This document shows positions 33,210 through 41,801 of a stretch of 64,000 nucleotides of DNA, one piece after another. A model generated the notes under the pieces. That model did no database searches. It saw only the letters and a program-made list of their open reading frames with translations, and had not been told where the DNA came from. Within the stretch, counting starts at the first letter, position 1, and each line of letters opens with the position of its first letter. This DNA is from Bog-756 sp963829235 (GTDB taxonomy: Bacteria > Actinomycetota > Acidimicrobiia > Acidimicrobiales > RAAP-2): contig CAWHIF010000004.1 in the NCBI GenBank assembly GCA_963829235.1, positions 62,001 to 126,000 on the forward strand. Reading direction: 5' to 3'. The position numbers and the translations under genes are program-made.

Positions 33210-34193
33210 ATGTCCCGCGTACTCTCCGGTCTGCAGCCCAGCGGTGAACTCCATGTGGGGAACTACCTCGGGGCCATCCGAAACTGGGTGGCCGACCAGT
33301 ATGTCCACGACGCGTTCTACTGCATCGTCGACCTCCATGCGCTGACCCTCGACATCGGTCCGGACGAGCTGCGCTCACGAACCTTCGAGACCGCCCTCGA
33401 CCTGCTGGCCGCCGGCCTCGATCCCGAGCGCTGCACCCTGTTCGTCCAGAGCCACGTCACCGAGCACGCGCAGATGGCCTGGCTGCTCGAGTGCACCGCC
33501 ACCATGGGGGAGCTCGGGCGGATGACCCAGTTCAAGGACAAGAGCGCGGGAAGGGACTCGGTCAGGGTCGGGCTGTTCACCTATCCGGTGCTCCAGAGCG
33601 CGGACATCCTGCTCTACGATGCCGACCGGGTGCCGGTGGGTGACGATCAGCGCCAACACCTCGAGCTGGCCCGCCAGCTGGCCATCAGGTTCAACCACCG
33701 GTACGGCCCGACCCTGGTCGTCCCCGAGGCCGCCTTCCCCACCGCGGCCGCCCGGGTCATGGACCTCCAGCACCCCGGGGACAAGATGTCCAAGTCGGTC
33801 AACTCCCCCCTCGGGACCGTGCTCCTCCTGGACGAGCCGGCCGACATCGCCCGCAAGGTGAAGAAGGCGGTCACCGACACCGACGGGGAGGTCCGCTACG
33901 ACCCCGAGGCCAAACCGGGACTGTCCAATCTCCTGGAGCTCTTAGCCGTGGCCACCGACCGGACGCCGGCCGAGGTGGCTGCGGCCTACAGCCGCTACGG
34001 CGACCTCAAGAACGACGTGGCCGACGCCCTCGCCGAGCTGCTCCGACCGGTCCGCGAGCGACGGGCGGCGCTGGCCGCAGACCCGGGCGAGGTCACGTCG
34101 CTGCTGTCCAGGGGAGCCGACAAGGCCCGGGCCACCGCCTCGGTCACCTACCGGCGGGCGGCGGAGGCCGTCGGGCTCCTCACACCGGGCTGA
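33210..34193 (+). CDS. trpS: Tryptophanyl-tRNA synthetase
   Basis: The 327-residue product charges tRNA-Trp. It has the class I HIGH-equivalent in LQPSGELHVGNYLG (residues 8-21), LFVQSHV, QSADILLYDADRVPVGDDQRQHLE, and the KMSKS loop as GDKMSKSVNS. The length fits the short bacterial TrpS. The last 14 nt overlap the convergent YfhO-type gene. Confidence 0.97.
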   Translation: MSRVLSGLQPSGELHVGNYLGAIRNWVADQYVHDAFYCIVDLHALTLDIGPDELRSRTFETALDLLAAGLDPERCTLFVQSHVTEHAQMAWLLECTATMGELGRMTQFKDKSAGRDSVRVGLFTYPVLQSADILLYDADRVPVGDDQRQHLELARQLAIRFNHRYGPTLVVPEAAFPTAAARVMDLQHPGDKMSKSVNSPLGTVLLLDEPADIARKVKKAVTDTDGEVRYDPEAKPGLSNLLELLAVATDRTPAEVAAAYSRYGDLKNDVADALAELLRPVRERRAALAADPGEVTSLLSRGADKARATASVTYRRAAEAVGLLTPG

Positions 34194-37158
34194 TCTGGTC
34201 CGGCGGCCCGGCTGCACCCGGCCCGGCCCGCGCCCGCCCCGACCGGCGCCTCCTGCGCACGGCCACGGCGACAGCCCAGATGAGCAGGCCCAGGCCGGCC
34301 ACCGCCGACAGGGCCAGCCCGACCGGTACCGAATCGGGGAGGTAGGAGAAGGTGACCAGGTAGTCGCCGTGTCCCGGGAGCGCCACCCCCTGGTTGACGC
34401 CGACCCGGACCACGGTGGCCGCCCGTTCCGGTCCGGCCGCCGGATGGCCGGACGCCGGCGAGAGAGGCTGGACGGTGGCCCGCCATCCCGAGCTCCACGC
34501 CTCGCTGCGATCGAGCATGACCGACGAGGTGGCGTGCACGGTCACCTGCTGACCGCCGTCCACACCCGGTGCCCGGGCCGCAGCCCTACTGCCGGGCGCG
34601 GCCGGTCCCCCCCGGGGGGAACGGACCCAGGCCCAGCCGCGGGCGTCGGTGTCGTGGAAGACGGCGAAGGCGCCGAGCATGCCGGTGAAGACCCAGTGCG
34701 GGGTGGTCACTCCGTACTGCATCCGGCCGTCGAGGGCCACCTCGCCGGCCTGGGCCGTGAACGCGGTCGGGGTTCCCACGGTGGCGCGGCCGGATGCGGC
34801 CCTCCCGACGACGAGCCCCGCGGCCCGGACCTCGGGGCCGAGGGAGACCCGGAGCGAGGTGTGGCCACCCGCCCGGACCGCGGTGACGTCGGCGGCGGGC
34901 AGCCAGTGGATCCCACCGCCGGCGGTGACCAGACCGGTCCGGAGATCGTCGGGCCGCCCGTCGAGGACCGGGACGGTGAACGAGCCCACGGACAGCACAC
35001 CGCCGAAGTACCAGGTGCGGGACGCTCGTCGCGACACCGGATAGGAGCGGGCCACCGGCGTCGGGGCCGAGGTGTACGCGTCGGGGTGGGCCGGGAAGTG
35101 GACGGCGTCCATGCGGGGGACGGTCGGACCGGGGGCGGGACGAGGGAGGGGGGTGAGGAAGTAGCCGGGCAGGGAGAGCAGCGTCGAGACGTTGAGGTCG
35201 TCCCAGGTGGGCCCGGCCAGGGTCGTCGGATCGAGGTCCTCTTGGAAGTGCGCTCCGGTGGCGTCGTAGTACGTGCCCTGGGTGAGCGCGGTGTAGCCCT
35301 GGGCGCTGGACAGCGGGGCGTAGAGGTTGAGGTCGGTCTGGCCCAGTTGGTAGAGCTGGGTGGTCTCGAACTGGTCGGGGTCGTAGACGATGAAGCGGGC
35401 GTCACCCACCTGGGCCCGGAGCGCCGTCGACATCGGTCCGAGGGCCTGCGCTCTGGCCTCGGTGGTGGGCGGGTGGACCACATACCAGTCGAACAGGACC
35501 AGGTCGACGACGAGCACGGCGACGAGCAGGCGCCGGAGCCGGTGCGCCGGGAGACGGCGTTCGACGAGCACGATCCAGGTGGCGGCGGCGGCGATCAGCG
35601 CGCCGGCCGTGACCAGGATGGCCACCCGGATCCGGGTGGCGGTGGTGACGGGAGACTGTGCCCCGAGCAGGTGGTCGAGCTGGACGCCGCCGACCCACAA
35701 GAAGAGGCAGAGCGCGCCGATGAAGGCGAGCGGTAGGCAGGTGACCACGATCTCTGCCCGCCGTCCCTTCCTCCCGTGGGGCCGGATGCCCGTGTCCCCC
35801 GCCGGCTCCGTCCCGCCCTTGCCATCGAACTCGCCCTTGCCATCGAATTCGCCCTTGCCATCGAACAGGAGGTGGACCCACCAGGCCAGCAGCACGGCCA
35901 TCGAGAAGTCGACCAGGAGGATGTTCCGGTTGGTGAGGCGCTCGCTGTTGATGCCGGGGATGAGGTAGAGGACATGGCCGAAGAATGTCTGGCCACCGAA
36001 GGCGGACAGCAGGCCGACGGCGGCGATGATGTACCAGACCCACCAGTGGCGGGCTTCGGGCCGGGTCCGGAACCGCTTGAGGAAGAGGGAGCAGGCGGCG
36101 ATGAGGGCCAGAACGCCGACGTAGCTGGTCACCTCCTCGAAGTTGTATGCGCCCACGTACGGCCCGGGCCCGCCCTGGTTGCCGCCCAGGACGAAGGGTG
36201 AGGCGATCAGCGTCGTGAGCCGGACGGGGAGCGAGCCGCTGACGAAGAAGGCGTAGCTGGACTGGGCCCGCTGGGACTGGGACAGGAACTCGAGGCCGGT
36301 CGACCACTGGGCCGCGCCCAGGGCCAGGCCCCCGGCCACCCCGGCCACCATGCTGAGCACGGCGGAGGCCAGCCGACGCCGGTTGGCCCACTCGAAGTAG
36401 CCCATGGTGACCAGTCGGCCCACGGCGTAGATGCCGACGAGCACGCCGCTGTCGATGATGGCCTCGGCCGAACCGGCGAGCACGGACAGTCCGAGGGAGG
36501 TGGCGAGCACGGCGACCCACAGCCGGGTCGTGCTCCGGGCGCGGGCACGCCCGCCCGCCCGCGACCCGGTCACCACCGGCGACCCGGTCAGGGCATGGAC
36601 GGCGGTCAAGGTCCAGGGCAGCCAGGCCGCCCCCGCGATGAGGTCGATGTGCACGATCTGGGCCGACATGTACCCGGCGAAGGCGAAGGTGGCCGCGCCG
36701 AACAGGGCCCCGGTCGACGAGATCGACTGACGCCGCAGGAACAGGTACATGCCGGCCAGGGCCACGTCGTAGGTGAGAGCCAGCGTGAGCGTCCAGGCGG
36801 TGAAGACGGGGAGGACGGCCGTCAGCCAGGTGGCCGGGTAGGCGGCCCCGGCATTGAAGCCCCCGAGCAGCGGCGTCCCGCTGGACAGGTAGGGGTCCCA
36901 CAACGGGAGCGTCCACTGCCGCAGGTCCCTGCCCACCAGTACCCGCATCGGGAAGTTCTGGAGGAAGTTGTCGCCGTCGAGGAAGACCCGACCGAACAAC
37001 TCGGGGAGGCCGAAGACCAGGAACGGGATGACCAGCAGGACGACCAGACCCCGATGGGCCCGGAACCAGCGGGTGGCCTCCCGGCGTCGGACCCGCTCGG
37101 GTGCGGTCGTTCCGGTCGTCGGAGGAGCGGCACTGGGTGCCTGGCTGGTGGCGGTCAT
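34180..37158 (-). CDS. YfhO-family large membrane protein, GT-C-like
   Basis: The 992-residue product has about 12 transmembrane helices in its first 540 residues and a large extracytoplasmic region, then a final helix (GLALSAVAGLGLLIWAVAVAV) and basic tail. The N-terminal loop has FLDGDNFLQNFPMRVLVGRD and LPLWDPYLSSGTPLLGG, which are hallmarks of YfhO proteins. They resemble GT-C glycosyltransferases; B. subtilis YfhO is implicated in lipoteichoic acid glycosylation. The target here is unknown. A cytoplasmic loop carries a GKGEFD repeat. The gene follows the M50 protease gene with a 75-bp gap. Confidence 0.8.
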   Translation of the reverse strand: MTATSQAPSAAPPTTGTTAPERVRRREATRWFRAHRGLVVLLVIPFLVFGLPELFGRVFLDGDNFLQNFPMRVLVGRDLRQWTLPLWDPYLSSGTPLLGGFNAGAAYPATWLTAVLPVFTAWTLTLALTYDVALAGMYLFLRRQSISSTGALFGAATFAFAGYMSAQIVHIDLIAGAAWLPWTLTAVHALTGSPVVTGSRAGGRARARSTTRLWVAVLATSLGLSVLAGSAEAIIDSGVLVGIYAVGRLVTMGYFEWANRRRLASAVLSMVAGVAGGLALGAAQWSTGLEFLSQSQRAQSSYAFFVSGSLPVRLTTLIASPFVLGGNQGGPGPYVGAYNFEEVTSYVGVLALIAACSLFLKRFRTRPEARHWWVWYIIAAVGLLSAFGGQTFFGHVLYLIPGINSERLTNRNILLVDFSMAVLLAWWVHLLFDGKGEFDGKGEFDGKGGTEPAGDTGIRPHGRKGRRAEIVVTCLPLAFIGALCLFLWVGGVQLDHLLGAQSPVTTATRIRVAILVTAGALIAAAATWIVLVERRLPAHRLRRLLVAVLVVDLVLFDWYVVHPPTTEARAQALGPMSTALRAQVGDARFIVYDPDQFETTQLYQLGQTDLNLYAPLSSAQGYTALTQGTYYDATGAHFQEDLDPTTLAGPTWDDLNVSTLLSLPGYFLTPLPRPAPGPTVPRMDAVHFPAHPDAYTSAPTPVARSYPVSRRASRTWYFGGVLSVGSFTVPVLDGRPDDLRTGLVTAGGGIHWLPAADVTAVRAGGHTSLRVSLGPEVRAAGLVVGRAASGRATVGTPTAFTAQAGEVALDGRMQYGVTTPHWVFTGMLGAFAVFHDTDARGWAWVRSPRGGPAAPGSRAAARAPGVDGGQQVTVHATSSVMLDRSEAWSSGWRATVQPLSPASGHPAAGPERAATVVRVGVNQGVALPGHGDYLVTFSYLPDSVPVGLALSAVAGLGLLIWAVAVAVRRRRRSGRARAGPGAAGPPDQISPV
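35817..35868. repeat. 18-bp tandem repeat in the YfhO-type gene
   Basis: Nearly three copies of an 18-bp unit (top strand CTTGCCATCGAACTCGCC, one silent C/T change) encode GKGEFD, GKGEFD, then GKGG on the minus strand. The unit keeps the reading frame. It falls in a cytoplasmic loop. Confidence 0.75.
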
Positions 37159-37233
37159 CAGCAGGCGATCATGATGCCGCGTGGGCGCAAGTCCCTTCGG
37201 AGGGGGATCTCACCGGGACGGATGGAGCGGCCC

Positions 37234-38031
37234 TCACACCAGCAGACCCGACCACCAGGTGATGACGTGGTCGATCAGCTGGGCCCATTCGTTGCGGAAG
37301 AGCAGGATGAGCACGAAGGGGAGGAACATCAAGAGGGGCTGGATCCGGTAGTACTCGGGCAGCATCCGGGCCGGGATGAATCGCTCGAGCACCGCGGCCC
37401 CGTCCAGCGGCGGGCACGGGATGAGGTTGAAGAGGCCGAGGACGACATTGGCGATGCCGCCGATGAACAGGACCTGGCCCCACAGGGAGGGCGGATAGGC
37501 CTCACTCCCGGTGCTCCAGTAGAAATTGATCTCTTGAAGGACGACGTGGGGGGTGGTCAGAACCAGGACGACGCCCAACAGCGCTGCGAGGATGAAGTTG
37601 GTGAGCGGCCCGACGAGGGAGACGATGACGGTGTGGTTGCGCGGGCTGCGGAGCCGGTTGGTGTTGACCGGGACCGGCTTGGCCCACCCGTAGGCGCCGA
37701 GTCCCGACAGGGAGAGGACGGCCGGGACCAGGATGGTCCCCACCGGGTCGATGTGCTTGACCGGATTGAGGGTCAGGCGTCCCGCCTTCTTCGCCGTGTC
37801 GTCGCCGAAGGCCAGGGCGACCACCCCGTGGGAGATCTCGTGCAGGATGATCGAGGGGACCAGCATGCAGAAGTAGATGATCTCGAACCGGTTGATCCGG
37901 TTGGTGGCCAGCAGGACGACGAACAGCGCCACGCCGATGGCGACGATGATCACGGTGCGCTGACTTGGTTGGGTGCGCCTCCTGGGCCGACCGGCTCCCC
38001 CGGCTCCAGCGCCGTAGCCCCCGTAGCCCAT
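37234..38031 (-). CDS. Site-2-protease-family metalloprotease (M50)
   Basis: The 265-residue product has six hydrophobic helices. The zinc motif HExxH is HEISHG (residues about 64-69, PSIILHEISHGVVALAFGD), and the third ligand is in NLIPCPPLDGAAVL. The N-terminus is Gly/Tyr-rich (MGYGGYGAGAGGAG). It belongs to the short PDZ-less group often called SREBP-type proteases. Substrate unknown. It follows the DksA-like gene by 16 bp. Confidence 0.9.
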   Translation of the reverse strand: MGYGGYGAGAGGAGRPRRRTQPSQRTVIIVAIGVALFVVLLATNRINRFEIIYFCMLVPSIILHEISHGVVALAFGDDTAKKAGRLTLNPVKHIDPVGTILVPAVLSLSGLGAYGWAKPVPVNTNRLRSPRNHTVIVSLVGPLTNFILAALLGVVLVLTTPHVVLQEINFYWSTGSEAYPPSLWGQVLFIGGIANVVLGLFNLIPCPPLDGAAVLERFIPARMLPEYYRIQPLLMFLPFVLILLFRNEWAQLIDHVITWWSGLLV

Positions 38032-38047
38032 CAGCGCCCCGTCCGGA

Positions 38048-38386
38048 TCAGGGACGGCTGGCGTGCTTGATACAGAACCGGGTGGCCGGCATGGCCTCGA
38101 GGCGGGCCGGCTCGATGGCCACGTCGCACTCCTCGCAGCGGCCGTAGCTACCGTCCTCGAGCCGGGCGATGGCCTGGGCCACCTCCCCGAGCGTCTCGCG
38201 CAGCTGGCCGGCGAGGACCACGGCCTCTCCCCGCTCGGCCGTCACCTGGCTGGAATCGGCGAAGTTGGAGTCGTACTCGAGGCCGCCACCGTCCCCGAAG
38301 CCGAGCTCGGCCAGCTCGGACTGGAGCTGGCGGCGCTCCTCTTCGAGCAACTGCCGATAGTCAATGGTGGGGGCATCGGGTGGCAC
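38048..38386 (-). CDS. DksA/TraR-family zinc-finger protein
   Basis: The 112-residue product has an N-terminal coiled-coil segment (LLEEERRQLQSELAELGFG) and a C-terminal finger (GSYGRCEECD, then FCIKH). The usual C4 finger has His as the last ligand here, giving C3H. Acidic residues at the coil tip, which in DksA reach the RNA polymerase secondary channel, are not obvious. It may modulate transcription initiation, as RbpA/CarD-containing actinobacteria also carry such proteins. AGGA lies 8 nt before GTG 38386. Confidence 0.85.
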   Translation of the reverse strand: MPPDAPTIDYRQLLEEERRQLQSELAELGFGDGGGLEYDSNFADSSQVTAERGEAVVLAGQLRETLGEVAQAIARLEDGSYGRCEECDVAIEPARLEAMPATRFCIKHASRP

Positions 38387-38396
38387 GCGGAAGATC

Positions 38397-39962
38397 CTAC
38401 TTGAGCTGGGGCAGGCTGGCCCGCGGGTGGGCCTGTTCATAGGAGGTCCGCAGGTGGTCGTGGCTGAGCCGGGTGTAGATCTGGGTGGTGGCGATGGAGA
38501 CGTGGCCGAGGAGCTCCTGGACGACCCGGATATCGGCCCCGTGGGCCAGCATGTGGCTGGCGCAGGAATGTCGCAGCACATGGGGGCTGACGACGGCTCC
38601 GAGCCCCACCCGCTCGGCGCGGTGTTGGACGACGGCCCAGGCCCCCTGCCGGCTGAGGCGCCCGCCCCGGGTGTTGATGAACACCGCCTCGGCGTCGGAG
38701 CGCCGGCGCCAGCGGTCGGGGGCCAGGAGGGGCCGACCGTGGGGTGACAGCCAGCTGTCCAGCGCGGCCCGGGCCGGGCCGCCCAGGGGGACGAGGCGCT
38801 CCTTGGCCCCCTTGCCGAACACCCGGAGGAGGCTCTGGTCGCCCTGCAGGTCGGCGAGGGAGAGCCCGACCACCTCGGAGATCCGCGCCCCCGACCCGTA
38901 GAGCAGCTCGAGCAACGCCCGGTCCCGAAGATCGGCGGCTCCTGTGCCGCTCACCGAGTCGAGCAACTCCGACACCTGGCTCTCCCCGAGAGCCTTGGGC
39001 AGACGTCGCGGGAGGCGGGGCGAGCGGAGATCGGCGGTGGGGTCACCGGCGATGGTCCCCTCCCCCACCAGAAAGCGGAAGAGCCCGCGGAGCGCGGTCG
39101 TCGAACGGGCCATCGACGTCGGGTGCCGGCCCTGACCCCGCAGTTCGGCGAGATGGCGTTCGATGGCCTCCGGTCCGGCATCCAGCGGGTCGATGCCGGC
39201 GTCCCGGGCCCAGCGCTCCCAGACGGCGATGTCACGCCGGTAGGCCGCCAGGGTGTTCCGTGACCGCCCCTTCTCCACCGCCAGCCACGACAGGTACTCC
39301 TCGGCCCCGGTGGACAGCGGTTGGCTCATGCCCGGTCCACGAGACTGCCCGGTCTCATCGAGACTGCCCGGTCCCTCGAGACTGCCCGGTCCCTCACGAG
39401 CGCGACCGGCACCCAGGTGCCGGCGGGCCAGCCCCACGCCCAGGATGGTGGCCGCGTCGACGATGGTCCCGTCGTCCACCATGGCGTCGAACCGGTCGAG
39501 GGGTACCTCGACGACCCGCATGAAGCCCTCTTCGATCCCCTGCCGGTCGAACGGGACCGGGGTCAGGCCGGTACCCAGGTAGATGCTGGCGTACTCGTCG
39601 CAGAACCCCGGCGTGATGGCGCATCTGGTGAGCAGGGTCAGGTGGCGGGCCGAGTACCCGACCTCCTCGGCCAGTTCCCGGTTGGCGGTGACCTCGGCCG
39701 GCTCGCCCTCGACATCGCGGGTGCCGGCGGGGAGCTCGAGGAGCCATCGGTCGACCGCCCCCCGGTACTGCTGGGCGAGGACCACCGAGTCGTCGTCGGT
39801 GATGGCCACCACCGCCACCGCACCGGGGTGCCGGATCACATCCCGGTCGAAGGCCACGCCGTCGGGGTCGGTGAAGTGGGCCAGGGTCACGGTGATGGCC
39901 CAGCCGCGGTGGATGACCTCCTCGCCGGTCATCTCGAACCGCGGAAGCCCGGCGGCCTCCAT
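38397..39962 (-). CDS. xerD: In-frame fusion of NUDIX hydrolase and tyrosine recombinase XerD
   Basis: The 521-residue frame holds two proteins that are normally separate. Residues 1-195 are a NUDIX ADP-ribose pyrophosphatase-type domain with LELPAGTRDVEGEPAE and NRELAEEVG. Residues 212-521 are a complete XerD with the N-terminal SAM-like domain, catalytic Arg (GSGARISEVVG), Lys (GKGAKERLVPL), HxxR (SPHVLRHSC), His (LLGHVSIATT) and Tyr (IYTRLS). The join is a GPGSLE-type repeat linker. ATG 39329 could still give separate XerD, but it lacks a good ribosome binding site. ATG 39962 is used; GTG 40004 overlaps pyrG and is possible. XerD resolves chromosome dimers at dif. Confidence 0.85.
   Translation of the reverse strand: MEAAGLPRFEMTGEEVIHRGWAITVTLAHFTDPDGVAFDRDVIRHPGAVAVVAITDDDSVVLAQQYRGAVDRWLLELPAGTRDVEGEPAEVTANRELAEEVGYSARHLTLLTRCAITPGFCDEYASIYLGTGLTPVPFDRQGIEEGFMRVVEVPLDRFDAMVDDGTIVDAATILGVGLARRHLGAGRAREGPGSLEGPGSLDETGQSRGPGMSQPLSTGAEEYLSWLAVEKGRSRNTLAAYRRDIAVWERWARDAGIDPLDAGPEAIERHLAELRGQGRHPTSMARSTTALRGLFRFLVGEGTIAGDPTADLRSPRLPRRLPKALGESQVSELLDSVSGTGAADLRDRALLELLYGSGARISEVVGLSLADLQGDQSLLRVFGKGAKERLVPLGGPARAALDSWLSPHGRPLLAPDRWRRRSDAEAVFINTRGGRLSRQGAWAVVQHRAERVGLGAVVSPHVLRHSCASHMLAHGADIRVVQELLGHVSIATTQIYTRLSHDHLRTSYEQAHPRASLPQLK
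39333..39395. repeat. 18-bp imperfect tandem repeat at the NUDIX-XerD junction
   Basis: The top strand carries GAGACTGCCCGGTCCCTC twice (39360-39377 and 39378-39395), a 19-bp variant (39341-39359) and a partial copy. On the minus strand they encode GPGSLE-like residues. The 19-bp unit is balanced by a shorter flanking unit, so the frame stays open. Confidence 0.85.
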
Positions 39963-39990
39963 GCCCGGTTGGTCCCCCGCCGGTGGCTGG

Positions 39991-41742
39991 TCAGCCGACG
40001 GCACCGATGTCGATCAGACGTGGGTCACGCCCCTCGGCGCGGACCAGGGCTGCGCCCACCAGCTCGCGGAAGAGGGGGTGCGGTTGGGTGGGCCGGCTCT
40101 TGAACTCGGGGTGGGCTTGGGTCCCGACCCAGAAGGGGTGACCCGGAAGCTCGATGAACTCCACCAGGCGGCCGTCGGGCGAGATGCCCGAGCACACCAG
40201 CCCCGCCTCCTCCAGCCGGTTGCGGAAGCGCGGGTTGACCTCGTAGCGGTGCCGGTGGCGCTCCCAGACCATGTCGGTCCCGTACGCCCGGGCCACCTGC
40301 GAGCCCGGTTGGAGGCGGGCCGCGTACGAGCCCAGTCGCATGGTCCCGCCCTTGTCCTCCACCTCGTGCTGTTCGTCCATCAGGTCCACCACCGGGTAGC
40401 GCGTGGTGGCGTCGAACTCTCTCGAGTTGGCACCCTCGAGACCCGCCAGCGTCCGTGCCACCTCGATGATCATGACCTGGAGCCCCAGACAGAGCCCGAG
40501 GAGGGGTAGGTCGTGCTCGCGGGCGTAGTGGGCGGCGGCGATCTTCCCCTCCACGCCGCGCTCGCCGAACCCACCCGGGATCACCAGGCCGTCGAAGCCC
40601 CGGAGCCCGTCATGTTGGAGGAGGTCGGGAACGGTGGCGGCCTGTATCCATTCGATCTGCACCTTGGCACCATGGTGGAAGCCGGCATGGCGGAGCGACT
40701 CGACCACCGACAGATAGGCGTCGGGAAGGTCGATGTACTTGCCGATGATGCCGATGCGGACCGGGCGGACGGCGGCGTCGACTTGGCTGACCAGCCGCTC
40801 CCAGTCGGTCAGGTCGATGGGGTGGGAGGCCTCGTCGAACCGGAGCAGACGGAGGATGTACCGGTCGAGCCCCTCCTCGTAGAGGACGAGCGGGATCTGG
40901 TAGATGTTGTCGGCGTCGACCGCGGACACCACCGCTTCGATGGGGACGTCGCACAGCAGGGAGATCTTGCGCTTGAGGTCGTCGGAGATCATCCGGTCGG
41001 AGCGGCACACGATGACGTCGGGCTGGATGCCCCGGCTGCGCAGCTCGGTGACCGAGTGCTGGGTGGGCTTCGTCTTCTGCTCGCCCGAGGGACCGAGGTA
41101 GGGAACCAGGGTCAGGTGGACGTAGCAGACGTTCTCACGCCCCACGTCGCGCCGGAACTGGCGGATGGCTTCGATGAAGGGGACGATCTCGATGTCGCCG
41201 ACGGTGCCTCCGATCTCCACGATGACCACGTCGACGTCCTCGGTGCCCAAGGCACGGATGCATTTCTTGATCTCGTCGGTGACGTGGGGGATCACCTGCA
41301 CGGTCTTGCCCAGGTAGTCGCCCCGGCGTTCCTTGGCGATGACCGACGAGTAGATCCTTCCGGTGGTGGCGTTGGACCCCTTGTGGAGGTTCTCGTCGAT
41401 GAACCGCTCGTAGTGGCCGAGGTCGAGATCGGTCTCACCGCCGTCCTCGGTGACGAAGACCTCACCGTGCTCGAACGGGTTCATCGTGCCCGGGTCGACG
41501 TTGATGTACGGGTCGAGCTTGCACATCGTCACCCGGAGGCCGCGGCACTTGAGCAGCCTCCCAAGCGAGGACGCGGTGAGGCCCTTGCCCAGCGACGACG
41601 ACACCCCGCCGGTGAAGAAGATGAACTTGGTGCTCCGCTGGCCCACGCCTGCGGTCCCGTTGCCCTCGGCCGTCGATCGTGGGGCTGGCCCGGCCGTCGG
41701 ATGTTCCCCGAAGGGTTGCGGCGGGCCGTCCATGTCGGGCAC
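39991..41742 (-). CDS. pyrG: CTP synthase
   Basis: PyrG makes CTP from UTP, ATP and glutamine. The 583-residue product has an extra basic-free N-terminal segment of about 35 residues, then the synthase domain (KFIFFTGGVSSSLGKGLTAS, LDPYINVDPGTMNPFEHGEV). The glutaminase domain has the nucleophile Cys in LLGLCLGLQ and the His-Glu pair in QAHPEF. GTG 41742 is chosen because a TAACCT box lies 6 nt upstream. ATG 41733 is three codons later. Confidence 0.97.
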   Translation of the reverse strand: MPDMDGPPQPFGEHPTAGPAPRSTAEGNGTAGVGQRSTKFIFFTGGVSSSLGKGLTASSLGRLLKCRGLRVTMCKLDPYINVDPGTMNPFEHGEVFVTEDGGETDLDLGHYERFIDENLHKGSNATTGRIYSSVIAKERRGDYLGKTVQVIPHVTDEIKKCIRALGTEDVDVVIVEIGGTVGDIEIVPFIEAIRQFRRDVGRENVCYVHLTLVPYLGPSGEQKTKPTQHSVTELRSRGIQPDVIVCRSDRMISDDLKRKISLLCDVPIEAVVSAVDADNIYQIPLVLYEEGLDRYILRLLRFDEASHPIDLTDWERLVSQVDAAVRPVRIGIIGKYIDLPDAYLSVVESLRHAGFHHGAKVQIEWIQAATVPDLLQHDGLRGFDGLVIPGGFGERGVEGKIAAAHYAREHDLPLLGLCLGLQVMIIEVARTLAGLEGANSREFDATTRYPVVDLMDEQHEVEDKGGTMRLGSYAARLQPGSQVARAYGTDMVWERHRHRYEVNPRFRNRLEEAGLVCSGISPDGRLVEFIELPGHPFWVGTQAHPEFKSRPTQPHPLFRELVGAALVRAEGRDPRLIDIGAVG

Positions 41743-41748
41743 CTGATG

Positions 41749-41754
41749 AGGTTA
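41749..41754 (-). promoter_or_regulatory. Putative -10 box (TAACCT) of pyrG
   Basis: TAACCT on the minus strand ends 6 nt before GTG 41742, predicting leaderless pyrG mRNA independent of recN. Confidence 0.45.
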
Positions 41755-41801
41755 CCGGAAGCGACCGGTCCATCGTGCGGACCCCGCGGAACGGACCCGT
41801 C

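Noticed and set aside
38397..39329. Tyrosine recombinase as part of a mobile element
   Set aside because: It has XerD features and lies in conserved core gene order between pyrG and the scpA region; no att repeats or phage genes are present.
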